From Sulfomarinibacter sp963733915 (GTDB lineage Bacteria; Acidobacteriota; Thermoanaerobaculia; Thermoanaerobaculales; Sulfomarinibacteraceae): a stretch of DNA of 64,000 nt. Both the position numbers and the translations under genes were made by a program. Under the pieces are notes generated by a model. It saw only the letters and a list, made by a program, of their open reading frames with translations. It did no database searches and was not told the DNA's origin. Numbering within the stretch: position 1 is the first letter of the stretch; each line of letters begins with the position of its first letter. Where the stretch lies: contig CAVTEP010000009.1 in NCBI GenBank assembly GCA_963733915.1, positions 124,001 through 188,000 on the forward strand, given 5' to 3'. This document shows, piece after piece, positions 26,072 to 36,100 of the stretch.

Positions 26072-27091
26072 ATGTACGAGATCCAGTTTCACCCAGCGGA
26101 CATCCGCCAACAGGTCCGCTACTATTTCCTGAGTCGAAAGGGCTTCCGCCGCCTTGTCGCCGCGGGAGCGGTGGGCGTGCTGGTGCTGGCCGCCGGCACG
26201 GTTCTCGCGCCCCTCGGCATCCAATCGCTGTTGCTGAGCGGCAGGCTCCACTCCCTCTCACAACAACACGAGATGCAACGTGAGGTGTTGGCGCAGCGGA
26301 TGACATCCCTCGATCGCCTCGAACGAGACGTCGCCTCGGCGCGCGCGCTGCAGCAACAGATGAGCCTGATCCTCGGCGCACCGTCAGGCTCCGAGGGCCC
26401 CGGAGGCTATCCGGAATCTGCGCCGGGCAATCTGAGCGTGCCCGAGGCCCAAATCGCCGTCCGCAGAGGTCTCAAGCTCAATTCGGACACCAAGGCTCTA
26501 CTGACCCTCGCCGATGAGCTCGCCAGCTTCGCCCGCTCCAACGAAGACCTCGCGCAGGCGGTGCCGTCGATCTGCCCGCTGCCCATCGGCGCCTTTGTCC
26601 TCACCTCTCCGTTCGGCAACCGGACCTCGCCGTTCACAAACACCATCGACTTCCATTCCGGAATCGACCTCGCAGCCCGCGAGGGGACCCCGGTCCTGTC
26701 TTCTGGCGGCGGCAGGGTCGTGTTTGCCGGCCGCTACCCGCTGCGTCGCAACGTGCGGTGGTGGCGCTACGGCAACGTCGTCGTGCTCGCCCATGGCGAC
26801 CGATACCTCACGATTTACGCCCATCTCCAGGAGATCAAGGTGCGCCGCGGCGAGAGCCTCAAACGGGGCGACGAGCTGGGGACCGTCGGCAACACCGGTT
26901 GGAGCACCTCGCCCCACCTCCACTATGAGGTCAGGGTCCGTGCCGAGGGTGGCGACGAGCCGGTGCCGATCGACCCCAGAATCTACATCCTCAATTACCA
27001 GTGGACCGGTCACGAAGAGCTCCTGGTGCAGGCACGCAACGCCCCGCCACCCGCCTTCGATCCGCTGCCGTCGCCCATGCTCGGGAGGTAA
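26072..27091 (+). CDS. M23 peptidase with membrane anchor and coiled coil
   Basis: Peptidoglycan endopeptidase-like protein of 339 residues. A cytosolic N-terminus (FLSRKGFRRL) precedes one transmembrane helix near residues 28-50, then a coiled-coil stretch (SQQHEMQREVLAQRM...) and the LytM domain. In the latter, HSGIDLAA gives the first His/Asp zinc ligands and SPHLHYEVRV the HxH motif, so the zinc site looks complete. It lies 4 bases upstream of a bactofilin-like gene; M23 peptidase/bactofilin pairs are known to shape cell-wall growth (for example Csd1-CcmA in Helicobacter). The start is ATG 26072. Confidence 0.88.
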   Translation: MYEIQFHPADIRQQVRYYFLSRKGFRRLVAAGAVGVLVLAAGTVLAPLGIQSLLLSGRLHSLSQQHEMQREVLAQRMTSLDRLERDVASARALQQQMSLILGAPSGSEGPGGYPESAPGNLSVPEAQIAVRRGLKLNSDTKALLTLADELASFARSNEDLAQAVPSICPLPIGAFVLTSPFGNRTSPFTNTIDFHSGIDLAAREGTPVLSSGGGRVVFAGRYPLRRNVRWWRYGNVVVLAHGDRYLTIYAHLQEIKVRRGESLKRGDELGTVGNTGWSTSPHLHYEVRVRAEGGDEPVPIDPRIYILNYQWTGHEELLVQARNAPPPAFDPLPSPMLGR

Positions 27092-27095
27092 CGCC

Positions 27096-27881
27096 ATGGA
27101 AGAGGCCAAGAACTTTCCAACAATGATCATCCCCAATGGTACCGACATTTCGGTCAACGAGCATGGCCAGCTGTCGATCCGCACCCCCGGGAACTTGGTA
27201 ATTCAGAACTCGGGGGTCTACTCGGTCATCGAGTCCGGCAGCGGATCGGTTCGCATCGATCCCGAGGTCAAGGTCGAGGCGGTATCGGTGCAGGCCGCCG
27301 ATTCCTGCTTTGTTGCCGGTCAGCTGACGGCGTGGCGAGTGCGCGCCAGAACCATCACACTCGAGCGCGGGGCGCAGGCCAACATCATGCTCCAGGAGTC
27401 GGAGTCTCTCGAGCTTGACCGCAATGCGCGACTGGTCGGGAATTTCTCCTCTGAAAAGGAGCTCTACCTGATGCTCGGCCGTTTCAGCCGCGAGCTTCGC
27501 GAGCTGCCCAACGGCCTCTTTAACGCCGATGAGCCCGGCGGCCGAATTTCCGCTGGAAGGGGGCGGCCGGCGCCCGCCGCGGTGGCGCCGGAAGAACCGT
27601 TTGTGTCTCCCGACGGAGAGGGGGAACCCACCCCCCAACGCCGGCAGGAGCAAAGTGAGGTCATCTCGCTGGTCCGCGTGATCCTCGAGCGCGAATTCGG
27701 CAGGGTCGGCGCCGAGGGAAAGGGCCGGGAACCGTTGGAACGGCTCCTCGAGCTGGTCCGCAGCAACGATCTCAACAAACTGCGCGAGGAGTACCGTTAC
27801 CTCATGTCGCAGGTCGAGTCTCCCACCGAGGAGCTTGACCGCGCGCGCGAGATACTCGCCAAATTGCTCGCCAGGAGATAA
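27096..27881 (+). CDS. Bactofilin-like beta-helical protein
   Basis: Protein of 261 residues starting at ATG 27096 with GGGAGG upstream. Residues 10-120 are a run of short beta strands with turn-forming G/N/D (IIPNGTDISVNEHGQLSI, then LVIQNSGVYSVIESGSGSVR), resembling a bactofilin or polymer-forming beta-solenoid. A Pro/Gly-rich linker (about 148-180) leads to an alpha-helical C-terminal domain (SEVISLVRVILEREF..., ending REILAKLLARR). Partnering with the upstream membrane M23 peptidase supports a cytosolic scaffold that positions the peptidase. The bactofilin assignment rests on pattern and context, not a signature motif. Confidence 0.5.
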   Translation: MEEAKNFPTMIIPNGTDISVNEHGQLSIRTPGNLVIQNSGVYSVIESGSGSVRIDPEVKVEAVSVQAADSCFVAGQLTAWRVRARTITLERGAQANIMLQESESLELDRNARLVGNFSSEKELYLMLGRFSRELRELPNGLFNADEPGGRISAGRGRPAPAAVAPEEPFVSPDGEGEPTPQRRQEQSEVISLVRVILEREFGRVGAEGKGREPLERLLELVRSNDLNKLREEYRYLMSQVESPTEELDRAREILAKLLARR

Positions 27882-27950
27882 CCCGCGAACCCGGTTCCGG
27901 CCGGGTCATGACGGCCCACGACCTTGGGTCGGCGTTTTCCGGCACGATGG

Positions 27951-27959
27951 TGGTAATCT
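27951..27959 (+). promoter_or_regulatory. Candidate extended -10 for the gcv operon
   Basis: TGGTAATCT fits an extended -10 (TG 27951, hexamer TAATCT 27954-27959), 34 bases before the gcvT ATG with a GGGGAGG ribosome site between. No glycine riboswitch-like fold was found in the 112-base gap. Confidence 0.35.
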
Positions 27960-27993
27960 GCAGAACGATGCTGATGGGGAGGTCGACGGGTTG

Positions 27994-29121
27994 ATGACCA
28001 CATCACACGCAACGGGGAGAACGCCCCTTTACGACGAGCACCGGGCCGCGGGCGGGCGAATGGTCGAGTTCGCCGGCTTCCAGCTGCCGGTCCAGTACGC
28101 GGGTCTCATCGAGGAGCACCACGCGGTCCGCACTCGCGCCGGCCTCTTCGACGTCTCACACATGGGCGAGGTGGCAATTCGCGGCACCAAGGCCCTCGAG
28201 TTCGTGCAATTGCTGTCGTGCAACGATCACCGGAAAATGACCGTGGGTCGCGCCCAGTACACCGGCATCATGTACCCCGAGGGAACCTTTGTCGATGACA
28301 TCTTGGTCCACAAGATGGCCGACGACGAGTATCTTCTGGTGGTCAACGCGGCGAACCGCCACAAAGATCTTGCCTACCTTGGCGACCTGGCCCGTGATTT
28401 CGATGAGGTTGAAGTCGTCGACCTTTCGGATGATTATGCCCAACTCGCCCTCCAGGGGCCGCTCGCGCAGGAGATCCTCCAGGCTCTGACCGACGAGAAA
28501 CTCGGTCAGATCAAGTACTACCGATTTGTTCAAGGCGAGGTCGCGGATACGCCGGCGATCATCGCGCGCACCGGCTACACGGGTGAAGACGGGTTCGAGC
28601 TCTACGTGGCGCCCCCCGCAGCGCCGGCCGTGTGGCGCGCGCTGATTGAAGAGGGCCGGCCCGCAGGTCTGTTGCCGACCGGTCTCGGCGCCCGTGACAC
28701 GCTCCGATTCGAGGCCGGGATGTGCCTGTATGGAAACGATATCGATCAGACGACCACGCCGCTCGAGGCCGGGCTCGGCTGGATCGTCAAGCTCGGAAAG
28801 GGCGACTTCATCGGTCGCGACGTCCTCGAAAGGCAGCTCGAGGAAGGGGTCGAGCGCAAGCTGGTCGGTTTTGAATTGCATGAACGCGGAATCGCCCGCC
28901 ACGGCTATCCCGTTCTGCTCAGCGAGAAGGACGAAGAACCAGTCGCCGTGGTCACGTCAGGGACCCAGTCGCCGACACTTGGCAGAGCGCTCGGAATGAC
29001 CTACCTTCCCATCGAGGCGGCCGAGATCGGTTCGGAGTTCTTTGTCCAGATTCGCAATCGCACTGCGCCCGCGCGGGTGATTGAGCTGCCGTTCTACTCG
29101 CGAAAGAAAGAAGACGCTTGA
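27994..29121 (+). CDS. gcvT: Glycine cleavage system T protein (aminomethyltransferase)
   Basis: Transfers the C1 unit from the aminomethyl-lipoyl arm of GcvH to tetrahydrofolate and releases ammonia. RTPLYDEHRAAGGRMVEFAGF opens the protein, DVSHMGEVAIRG contains the folate-site segment, and GARDTLRFEAGMCLYGNDID and GLGWIVKLGKGDFIGR are family hallmarks. The start is ATG 27994 (TTG 27991 is possible) after a GGGGAGG site. The upstream extension to 27835 is not supported. It is the first gene of the gcvT-H-PA-PB operon. Confidence 0.95.
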   Translation: MTTSHATGRTPLYDEHRAAGGRMVEFAGFQLPVQYAGLIEEHHAVRTRAGLFDVSHMGEVAIRGTKALEFVQLLSCNDHRKMTVGRAQYTGIMYPEGTFVDDILVHKMADDEYLLVVNAANRHKDLAYLGDLARDFDEVEVVDLSDDYAQLALQGPLAQEILQALTDEKLGQIKYYRFVQGEVADTPAIIARTGYTGEDGFELYVAPPAAPAVWRALIEEGRPAGLLPTGLGARDTLRFEAGMCLYGNDIDQTTTPLEAGLGWIVKLGKGDFIGRDVLERQLEEGVERKLVGFELHERGIARHGYPVLLSEKDEEPVAVVTSGTQSPTLGRALGMTYLPIEAAEIGSEFFVQIRNRTAPARVIELPFYSRKKEDA

Positions 29122-29151
29122 TGGCGTTGCCAACCCAAGGAGGACGATGAG

Positions 29152-29535
29152 ATGAGTGTTCCCGACGAACTGATGTACGCCCGCTCACACGAGTGGGTGA
29201 AGGCTGACGGCGATGCAGTTGTCGTCGGCATCTCCCACTACGCGCAGGACCAGCTCGGCGAGGTGGTCTACGTCGAGCTGCCCGAGGTGGGCACTGGCGT
29301 CGACGCCGGCGACGAGCTCGGAACGCTCGAGTCGGTGAAAGCGGTTTCAGAGTTCCTGTCGCCGGTCGCCGGCGAGGTCCTCGAGGTCAACGAGCGGCTC
29401 ATGGAAGAGCCGAATCTCGTCAACGACGACCCCTACGGAGACGGTTGGCTGGTCAGGCTGAGCGGTGTCGCCGAAGGCGACAACCTCCTCGACGCCGCGG
29501 GCTACCAGGAGTACCTGGAGCAGGAGAACGGCTGA
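29152..29535 (+). CDS. gcvH: Glycine cleavage system H protein
   Basis: Lipoyl-carrier protein of 127 residues that shuttles the aminomethyl group between GcvP, GcvT and Lpd. HEWVKADGDAVVVGIS starts the fold, and K63 in ESVKAVSE is the lipoylated lysine. The start is ATG 29152 with AGGAGG upstream. The stop overlaps gcvPA by one base. Lipoate could be finished by the LipA encoded at 42.2 kb. Confidence 0.96.
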   Translation: MSVPDELMYARSHEWVKADGDAVVVGISHYAQDQLGEVVYVELPEVGTGVDAGDELGTLESVKAVSEFLSPVAGEVLEVNERLMEEPNLVNDDPYGDGWLVRLSGVAEGDNLLDAAGYQEYLEQENG

Positions 29536-30893
29536 TGCACCCATGGGTCGGCGCCGGCCCTGATGACCGGCGGCACATCCTTGATGAGTTGGGCTTGGGC
29601 TCGGTCGACGAACTCTTTGAGTCAATCCCGTCGGCGGTGTGCATCGAGGGGCTCGATCTGCCTCCCGCACGGGACGAGAACAGCATCCGGCGCACCCTCG
29701 GCGAGATGGCGGCGGCCAACACCTCCATGGACTCGCTGCCGTGCTTCCTCGGCGCCGGCGTCTACCGGCACATCCAACCGAGCGTTGTCGACGCTGTCCT
29801 TTCCCGGGCCGAGTTCTTCACCTCGTACACGCCCTACCAACCGGAGATTTCCCAGGGAACGCTGCAGGTGATCTTCGAGTTTCAGACTCTGATCTCCCGT
29901 CTCACCGGTCTCGAGGTGGCCAACGCATCCTTGTATGACGGCGCGACCGCGCTCGTCGAGGCGGCGCTCTTCAGCCATCGCGTGCTTCGAGGGAAACGCA
30001 ACCTGGTGTTGATCGCCGAAACCGTTCACCCCATGTACCGGCGGGTGCTCGATACCTACGCCGACTCGGCGGGAATCGAGATCGAGGTCGTCGCGCCCGG
30101 CGCGGACGGACGACTCGATCCTTCAAGGGTCCGAAAGGCGTCCGCAGGCCGGGCCTGCTGCGTCGCTGTCCAGTCGCCCAACTTTCTCGGCATCGTCGAA
30201 GACCTTCCGGCGCTGTCCGACGCGGCCCACGACGGCGGTGCGCTGGCGCTTCAGGTGGTAACCGAGGCAGTCTCGCTCGGCCTCCTCGCCGGCGGCGGTG
30301 CATTCGGATTCGACGTGGTCTGCGGCGAAGCGCAGTCGTTCGGAGTCGCGCCCGGCTTTGGCGGCCCTCACCTCGGTTTCTTCGCCTGCGGTGCGAAAAA
30401 CCTCCGGCAGATGCCGGGCCGGCTCGCCGGCGAGACGGTGGACGCGGATGGCAACCGCGCCTTTTGTCTCACGCTGTCGACCCGCGAGCAACACATCCGT
30501 CGCGCCAAGGCGACTTCAAACATCTGCACCAACCAGGGGCTGATGGCGCTCGCCGCGACCGTCTGGCTGGAAACGGTTGGAGGCCACGGGCTCCGCGAGC
30601 TTGCCACATCCTGCCTCGCGCGCTGCGAGGAGCTCAAGCGGAGGATCACGACCCTCGGCGATCCGTGGCGGCTCGCCTATCCTCAGAGCCCGACCTTCAA
30701 CGAGTTTCTTCTCGTCGGACCGGCCACCGGGACCGAGTTGGTCGATCGGCTGGCCGCAAACGGGATTCTGGCCGGCGTACCGGCCGCGAGCTGGGGCGGA
30801 TCGTGGCCGGACGGCGTCCTGGTGGCAGTCACCGAACGCAACTCGGCGTCCGACCTCGACGCCATGGTCATGGCGCTGGACGGCCTGTCGTGA
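29535..30893 (+). CDS. gcvPA: Glycine dehydrogenase (decarboxylating) subunit 1
   Basis: N-terminal half of the split P-protein found in many bacteria, acting with GcvPB as a PLP-dependent glycine decarboxylase. FLGAGVYRHIQPSVVD, SYTPYQPEISQGTLQ and NASLYDGATA are characteristic. The PLP lysine is not in this subunit, as expected. The start is ATG 29535, one base overlapping gcvH, and the stop overlaps gcvPB by four bases. 452 residues is the usual length. Confidence 0.95.
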   Translation: MHPWVGAGPDDRRHILDELGLGSVDELFESIPSAVCIEGLDLPPARDENSIRRTLGEMAAANTSMDSLPCFLGAGVYRHIQPSVVDAVLSRAEFFTSYTPYQPEISQGTLQVIFEFQTLISRLTGLEVANASLYDGATALVEAALFSHRVLRGKRNLVLIAETVHPMYRRVLDTYADSAGIEIEVVAPGADGRLDPSRVRKASAGRACCVAVQSPNFLGIVEDLPALSDAAHDGGALALQVVTEAVSLGLLAGGGAFGFDVVCGEAQSFGVAPGFGGPHLGFFACGAKNLRQMPGRLAGETVDADGNRAFCLTLSTREQHIRRAKATSNICTNQGLMALAATVWLETVGGHGLRELATSCLARCEELKRRITTLGDPWRLAYPQSPTFNEFLLVGPATGTELVDRLAANGILAGVPAASWGGSWPDGVLVAVTERNSASDLDAMVMALDGLS

Positions 30894-32380
30894 AGCGGCG
30901 CTCGATCCGCCCCGAGCCGCTGTTCTTCGAACGCAACCCGCGCCGGATGCGGCGGCAGGGGCATCTGCTGCCACCCCTCGACGTGCCCGAAGTCGAGCCG
31001 TCCGCGGCGCTTCCGCCCGAGCTCGTGCGCGAGCCCGATCCGGACTTTCCGGACACATCGGAGATGGAGGTCGTGCAACACTTCCACCGCCTCAGCCAGC
31101 TCAACTACGCGGTCGACGAGGGGCTGTATCCGCTCGGCTCGTGCACCATGAAGTACAACCCGCGCGTCAACGAGCAGACCGCCCGGCTGCCGGGCTTTGC
31201 GTCGCTCCATCCGCTCCAGCCCGAGTCACAGATCCAGGGCGCCCTGCGCGTGATATGGGAACTCCAGGAGGCTCTCAAGACCATCACCGGGATGGCCGGC
31301 GTCACCCTCCAGCCGGCGGCCGGCGCTCACGGCGAGCTCACCGGGATCCTCATGATCCGCAAGGCGCTCGAGACCCGCGGCGAACAGCGCAAGACCGTTC
31401 TGGCGCCGGATTCGGCCCACGGCACCAATCCCGCCACCGCCGCCTTTGCCGGCTACGAAGCGCGCGAGATTCCCTCCGCGAAGGACGGCACCGTCGACCT
31501 CGGGGCCCTTGATCGGATGATGGACGACTCGGTCGCAGCGGTCATGCTGACCGTCCCCAACACGCTCGGCGTCTTCGAGCATCACATCCTCGAGATCGCC
31601 GAAATCGTGCACAACCGCGGCGGCTTCATCTACGTCGACGGCGCCAACCTCAACTCATTCGTCGGCCGCGCTCTGCCCGGTCTCATGGGCGCCGACGCCA
31701 TGCACATCAATCTCCACAAGACGTTTTCAACGCCGCACGGCGGCGGTGGACCGGGCGCAGGCCCGGTCGCGGTTTCCCAGGCCCTGCTCCCGCACCTGCC
31801 GGTGCCGAAGGTGGTGCGTGAGGACGATCGTTTCAGGCTCCTCGCCGATGACCCGGCCTCGATCGGACCGATGCGCGGATATTTCGGGAACTTCCTGATC
31901 CTGGTGCGGGCTCTCACCTATATCTGGAGCCTTGGCGGCGACGGCCTGCGCTCGATGTCGGAGGTGGCGGTGCTCTACGCAAATCTGATTCGGCGCCGGC
32001 TCGAAGGTGCGTACCACCTCAAATTCGATGCTCCGAGCCTCCACGAGGTGGTCTTCGACGACAGTTTTCAGACCCGGCACGGGGTGCACAACATCGACAT
32101 CGCCAAACGCCTCCTCGACTATGGCTTCCACCCGCCGACGGTTTCTTTCCCCCTCATCGTCCATGGCGCGCTGATGATCGAGCCCGCCGAGAGCGTCGCG
32201 CCCGAGGAGGTCGAGGCCTTCTGCGACGCCATGATCGCCATCGCCCACGAGGCGGAAACGGACCCGGAGCTGGTCAAGACCGCACCCCACGACACCCCGG
32301 TCCGCCGCGTCGACGAGGTCCGGGCGGCGAGGATGCTGAAGACCAGTTGGACACCCGACGTTGAAACGTTAAAACGTTAG
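30890..32380 (+). CDS. gcvPB: Glycine dehydrogenase (decarboxylating) subunit 2
   Basis: PLP-binding half of the split P-protein. NYAVDEGLYPLGSCTMKYNP, LQPAAGAHGELTG, LAPDSAHGTNPATA and the PLP-lysine segment NLHKTFSTPHGGGGPGAGPV are all present. The start is GTG 30890 overlapping gcvPA; the in-frame ATG at 30464 is antisense/shadow. The last codons (DVETLKR and the stop TAG at 32378) lie inside an AACGTTAG repeat array, so the extreme C-terminus is repeat-derived. No dihydrolipoamide dehydrogenase gene is near. Confidence 0.95.
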   Translation: MKRRSIRPEPLFFERNPRRMRRQGHLLPPLDVPEVEPSAALPPELVREPDPDFPDTSEMEVVQHFHRLSQLNYAVDEGLYPLGSCTMKYNPRVNEQTARLPGFASLHPLQPESQIQGALRVIWELQEALKTITGMAGVTLQPAAGAHGELTGILMIRKALETRGEQRKTVLAPDSAHGTNPATAAFAGYEAREIPSAKDGTVDLGALDRMMDDSVAAVMLTVPNTLGVFEHHILEIAEIVHNRGGFIYVDGANLNSFVGRALPGLMGADAMHINLHKTFSTPHGGGGPGAGPVAVSQALLPHLPVPKVVREDDRFRLLADDPASIGPMRGYFGNFLILVRALTYIWSLGGDGLRSMSEVAVLYANLIRRRLEGAYHLKFDAPSLHEVVFDDSFQTRHGVHNIDIAKRLLDYGFHPPTVSFPLIVHGALMIEPAESVAPEEVEAFCDAMIAIAHEAETDPELVKTAPHDTPVRRVDEVRAARMLKTSWTPDVETLKR

Positions 32381-32395
32381 AACGTTCCACCCGCC
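32358..32395. repeat. AACGTTAG octamer array at the gcvPB end
   Basis: Tandem GAACGTTA/AAACGTTA units overlap the last seven codons and stop of gcvPB and run into CCACCCGCCC. A matching inverted array lies at 33068-33109 on the other side of the small regulator gene, so the two arms bracket about 670 bases. Confidence 0.8.
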
Positions 32396-32762
32396 CAACC
32401 GGATACAGGATTCACCCGCCCACCCATCCGCACCTCGAGCGGGCAGAGGGGAAAAGGAGAAAAGGGGAAAAGGGGGGCCAACTCTCCAACCGTCTATGAA
32501 GCCGTTGGTCGTATCCGTTGAGACGACGGTCAGGGACACGGCGGGAACCGCGGCAGCAGCCGGAGACCGCGTCAGGGGCAGTCGACAGCGACAGCACCCG
32601 GAGGTGGCCATGCCGTCGTCACGACCCCTGCTCGCTGCACCGGTCGCTGCGCCGGCCGCTGCTCACCGACCCTGCCTCTGCGGTCTGTCGCTGTCCCAGT
32701 CGTTGCGCCTGCTCACCGGAATTCCAAACCCCGATCTCACGCAATTCCGGACGAGCCAGACC
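32396..32762. other. Gene-free stretch with purine repeat array
   Basis: A purine array of GGAGAAAA octamers occupies 32441-32478 after CCACCC-type sequence. The remainder (32479-32762) holds only overlapping frames with no family likeness, start signal or codon pattern. Nothing further is supported. Confidence 0.5.
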
Positions 32763-33053
32763 TTAGAGCGATTCAATGTGGAGCCACGGGCCGGCGATGT
32801 GGCGGTCGTGGCATGATGGGCAACGACCCGGAGGATGGAGCGCCACGCTCTTGAGGACGAAATCGCACGATTGACAGCGCGGTCGCTTCACGATGAGACG
32901 CTGTGCACCCGCACGGGCGCTACGCTGGATGTGTTTGAGGTCTTCCTCGAGAACGCTGACGGTCAGACCGAGCTCGCGACGTAGATCATCGAAGGCCCAC
33001 TCGCGATTGCGGAGCAGCTCGAGAATCTCCTGACGACGCGTCTTATTCGGCAC
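32763..33053 (-). CDS. HTH / zinc-ribbon transcriptional regulator (COG3357-like)
   Basis: Protein of 96 residues. The N-terminal winged helix-turn-helix reads RRQEILELLRNREWAFDDLRRELGLTVSVLEEDLKHI (recognition helix near 30-42). The C-terminal zinc ribbon has CQSC near residue 59 and CPSC near 78. This combination matches a small regulator family best known from archaea and some deep bacterial lineages. The target is unknown; gcvPB is convergent and tricorn lies upstream on the same strand, 61 bases away. The start is ATG 33053. Confidence 0.8.
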   Translation of the reverse strand: MPNKTRRQEILELLRNREWAFDDLRRELGLTVSVLEEDLKHIQRSARAGAQRLIVKRPRCQSCDFVLKSVALHPPGRCPSCHDRHIAGPWLHIESL

Positions 33054-33067
33054 CAGCCACGCCTTCC

Positions 33068-33109
33068 AGAACGTTCTGACGTTCTAACGTTCCAACGTCT
33101 TGACGTCGT
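33068..33109. repeat. AACGTTCT octamer array
   Basis: Units of GAACGTTCT, GACGTTCT and AACGTTCC, the inverse of the array at 32358-32395. The array sits within the 60-base gap between the tricorn stop and the small regulator. Confidence 0.8.
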
Positions 33110-33113
33110 GCGT

Positions 33114-36100
33114 TCACCGCACCGGATACGCCGGGCGATTCGGGCGCAGCGGGGGATTCTCCTTCAGTGCCTGCATGACTTCGGAAACCGCGCGGTCGAG
33201 CTGCGGGTCGCCGCCGTTGACCATCAGTGACGGGTCGTCAACCACCTCGATGTCGGGCTCGATGCCATGACCTTCCACCTCCCATTGACCATCCAGGTTG
33301 TAAAACGAAAAGGTCGGCACCGTCAGCCGTCCCCCATCGACCAGCGCCGGACAACCCGAGTAGCCGATGAGGCCGCCCCAGGTGCGGGTGCCGATCAGCG
33401 GGCCGAGCCCCGCAGCCCGAAAATAGTACGGAAAGGCATCGCCACCCGAGCCGCTCCAGGCGTTGATCAACATCACCCTGGGCCCGGTGTGCGCGATCAT
33501 CGGTGTCTGCCAGTCCGTGCCCGAGCGTACCGCCCAGAAGTTGTAGAGCGGTCGGCTGAGGAGCTCGACGAAACGATCCGGGATCTGGCCGCCGTCGTTG
33601 AAGCGTTCGTCGATGATGAGCCCGTCCATGGCGTACTGCGCACGGAACATCCGATAGAGCTCGGTCTGGCCGTCGCGGCCGGTGCTCGGTACGTAGATAT
33701 AGCCGACGCGGCCGTCGGTCGCCTTCTCGACCTTCTGGCGATTGGCCTCGATCCAGGCCAGGTTGCGCAGGCGCGCTTCATCACCAAGGGTCTCCACCAG
33801 CACCTCGCGCGCACCCTCGAGACCGGGACGGTCGTTGACCGTCAGGATCACGGTCGTCTCGGCCAGGCCCTCGAAGGCGGCCCAGGGGTCCTTGGCGGTA
33901 TCGATGGGAGTGCCGTTGACCGCGAGCACCCAATCCCCCGCGCTGACATCGATCCCCGGCTCCGAGAGCGGCGAACGCACCTCGGTGTCCCAGGGCGCCG
34001 CTGTGATGATCTCTTGGATCCGGTATGCCCCCTCGGCCAGCTCCCAGTCGACGCCCAGGAGCCCGACGCCACGCGCCTCCTCGTTCTCGACGTCGCCGCC
34101 GCCGCGGTAGGAGTGCGAGGTGTTGATTTCCCCGATCAGCTCACCGATGAGGAAATTGAGGTCCCAGCGGGTGATGACCTCATCGAGCAGAGCGCCGTAG
34201 CGCTCGCGCATGGCCGGCCAGTCGACCCCGTGCATGTTCGGGTCGTAGAAGAAGTCGCGTTCCAACCGCCAGGAATCGTTAAAGATCTGCCGCCACTCCT
34301 CGGCCGGGACCACGGTCATCTCCATCGACGAGGTGGCGAGGCTGGGGTCCATCTTCTGATCCGGGGCGATGTCGACGATGGCAAAGCTGCCTCCCGACGC
34401 CACCAGCATCTTGTTGCCGTCGGCAGAGATCGCATAGTCATCGACGTTGTCGAGGATGGTCTTTTCCTCGCGCTCCTCGAGGTCCCAGAACAGCAGTGGT
34501 GATTTCTCACCGTCGGCCCCGGTCCGCGGCGCCCGCCGATAGAGCACCTTGCCCTTAACCGCCCCGAGGCCGGCGTACTGGCCAGCCTCCGGTGGCAACA
34601 CCACCGCCCGCGCCTCGAAGCCCTCGAGGCCGATCACCACCGGTTCGGCCTTTTTTTCTTCCTCGCCGTCTTCCGTCTTTTCGGCGTCATCTGATTTCTC
34701 GTCCTCGTCTTCGCCGTTGGCCTCGATGTCATTACGGGGCGCCAAGGGCGAGGCGACGTCGGCGCGGAGCGGCACCGCGACGATGTTGGTGGTGTTGGTG
34801 TATATCCAGGTCGGGTCCATCTCGGCATAGATGGGCGCGAAGGAGCGGTCGGAAAGGAAATAGAGGTACTTCCCTTCGGGGTCGAAGACCGGTTCATAGG
34901 ATTCCACGAAACCCGAGGTGACCTGGTGGCGCTGGTTGGCATCGGTGTCATAGAGAAAAACCACGTTTTGCCGGTTGTCGATACCGCGGTGGTAGGCAAA
35001 CCAACGGCTGTCCGCCGACCAGCTCACCCTGAACCCGTCGAGGGGGGGATGGGTCATCCACCGCCCCTGGTCGACCTCGGTCAACGACCGGCTTTCAACC
35101 TCGAACAGGTGAATCTTCTGGAGGTTGTCGATAAAGACGATCTTTTTCGAGTCGGGCGACCACATGGGCCGGTAACGGAATCCGGCGCCCATGGAGGTCA
35201 GGGTCGTTTCGTCCCCCAAACCGTCGGCCGGACGGATGGTCAGCTCGTACTCGCCGGAGCGGTCCGAGAAATAGGCGATGTACTTGCCATCCGGCGACCA
35301 GGTCGGGTGGCGCTCGGCAAAACTCGAGGTGCGGGTCAGGTTGCGCACCACACCGTGTTCGGCGGGCAGGCTGAAGACCTCGCCCCTGGCCTCGAGCACC
35401 GCACGTTTCCCCGACGGCGAGACGTCCATGCCGGCGGTACTCCCGCCGACCGACTCGACCCGCGGCAGCAGGGTCGCACGGTCGGTGACCACCTGTACCT
35501 CCACCGGCTCTGCGGTCTCGGTCGCGAGGTCCATGACATAAAGGCGGCCGCCGTTTTCAAAGACCATGTCGTGGGGTCCGATGGCCGGAAAATGAACGTC
35601 GAAGTCGGTGAAAAACGTCACCTGCCGCGCCGTGCCGGTATCGAGATCGCGCGCCCAGATGTTGGCGCGCATATTTCCATCGCGGTCGGACATGAAGTAG
35701 AGGGTCGAGCCGTGCCACATCGGTTGGCTGTCGTTGGCGTCGTTTTGGGTCACGTTTTGGGAGGAGAAGTCCTCGAGGTTGAAGAGCCAGATCTCGGGCG
35801 CGGTGCCGCCCCGGTACCGCTTCCAGGTCCGGAAGTCGCGCGACAGCGGCATGTAGGCCAGCATCGAGCCGTCTTCGGAAATGGCACCAAACTCACCGTA
35901 GGGCACCGGCAGAACCGTGGGTAGACCGCCGTTTGCCGGCACGCGGTAGAGCTTGCGAAACCGTTGCTTTTCGCTTGCCATCGGCGTCGCGAAGAGCAGG
36001 GTTTCGCCATCGGGGTACCAGTCGAGCATTCGATCGCTTTCGGGGTGGTGAGTGATCCGGGTCGGTAAACCGCCGCTCGCGGGCATCACGTAGATGTCCT

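Noticed and set aside
27882..27993. A glycine riboswitch before gcvT
   Set aside because: The 112-base gap has no tandem-aptamer-like paired stems or conserved core; only an extended -10 and ribosome site are seen.
32496..32816. A 106-residue plus-strand frame
   Set aside because: It has no family likeness or ribosome site, has Ala/Arg-rich shadow-like composition, and overlaps the well-supported HTH/Zn-ribbon gene.
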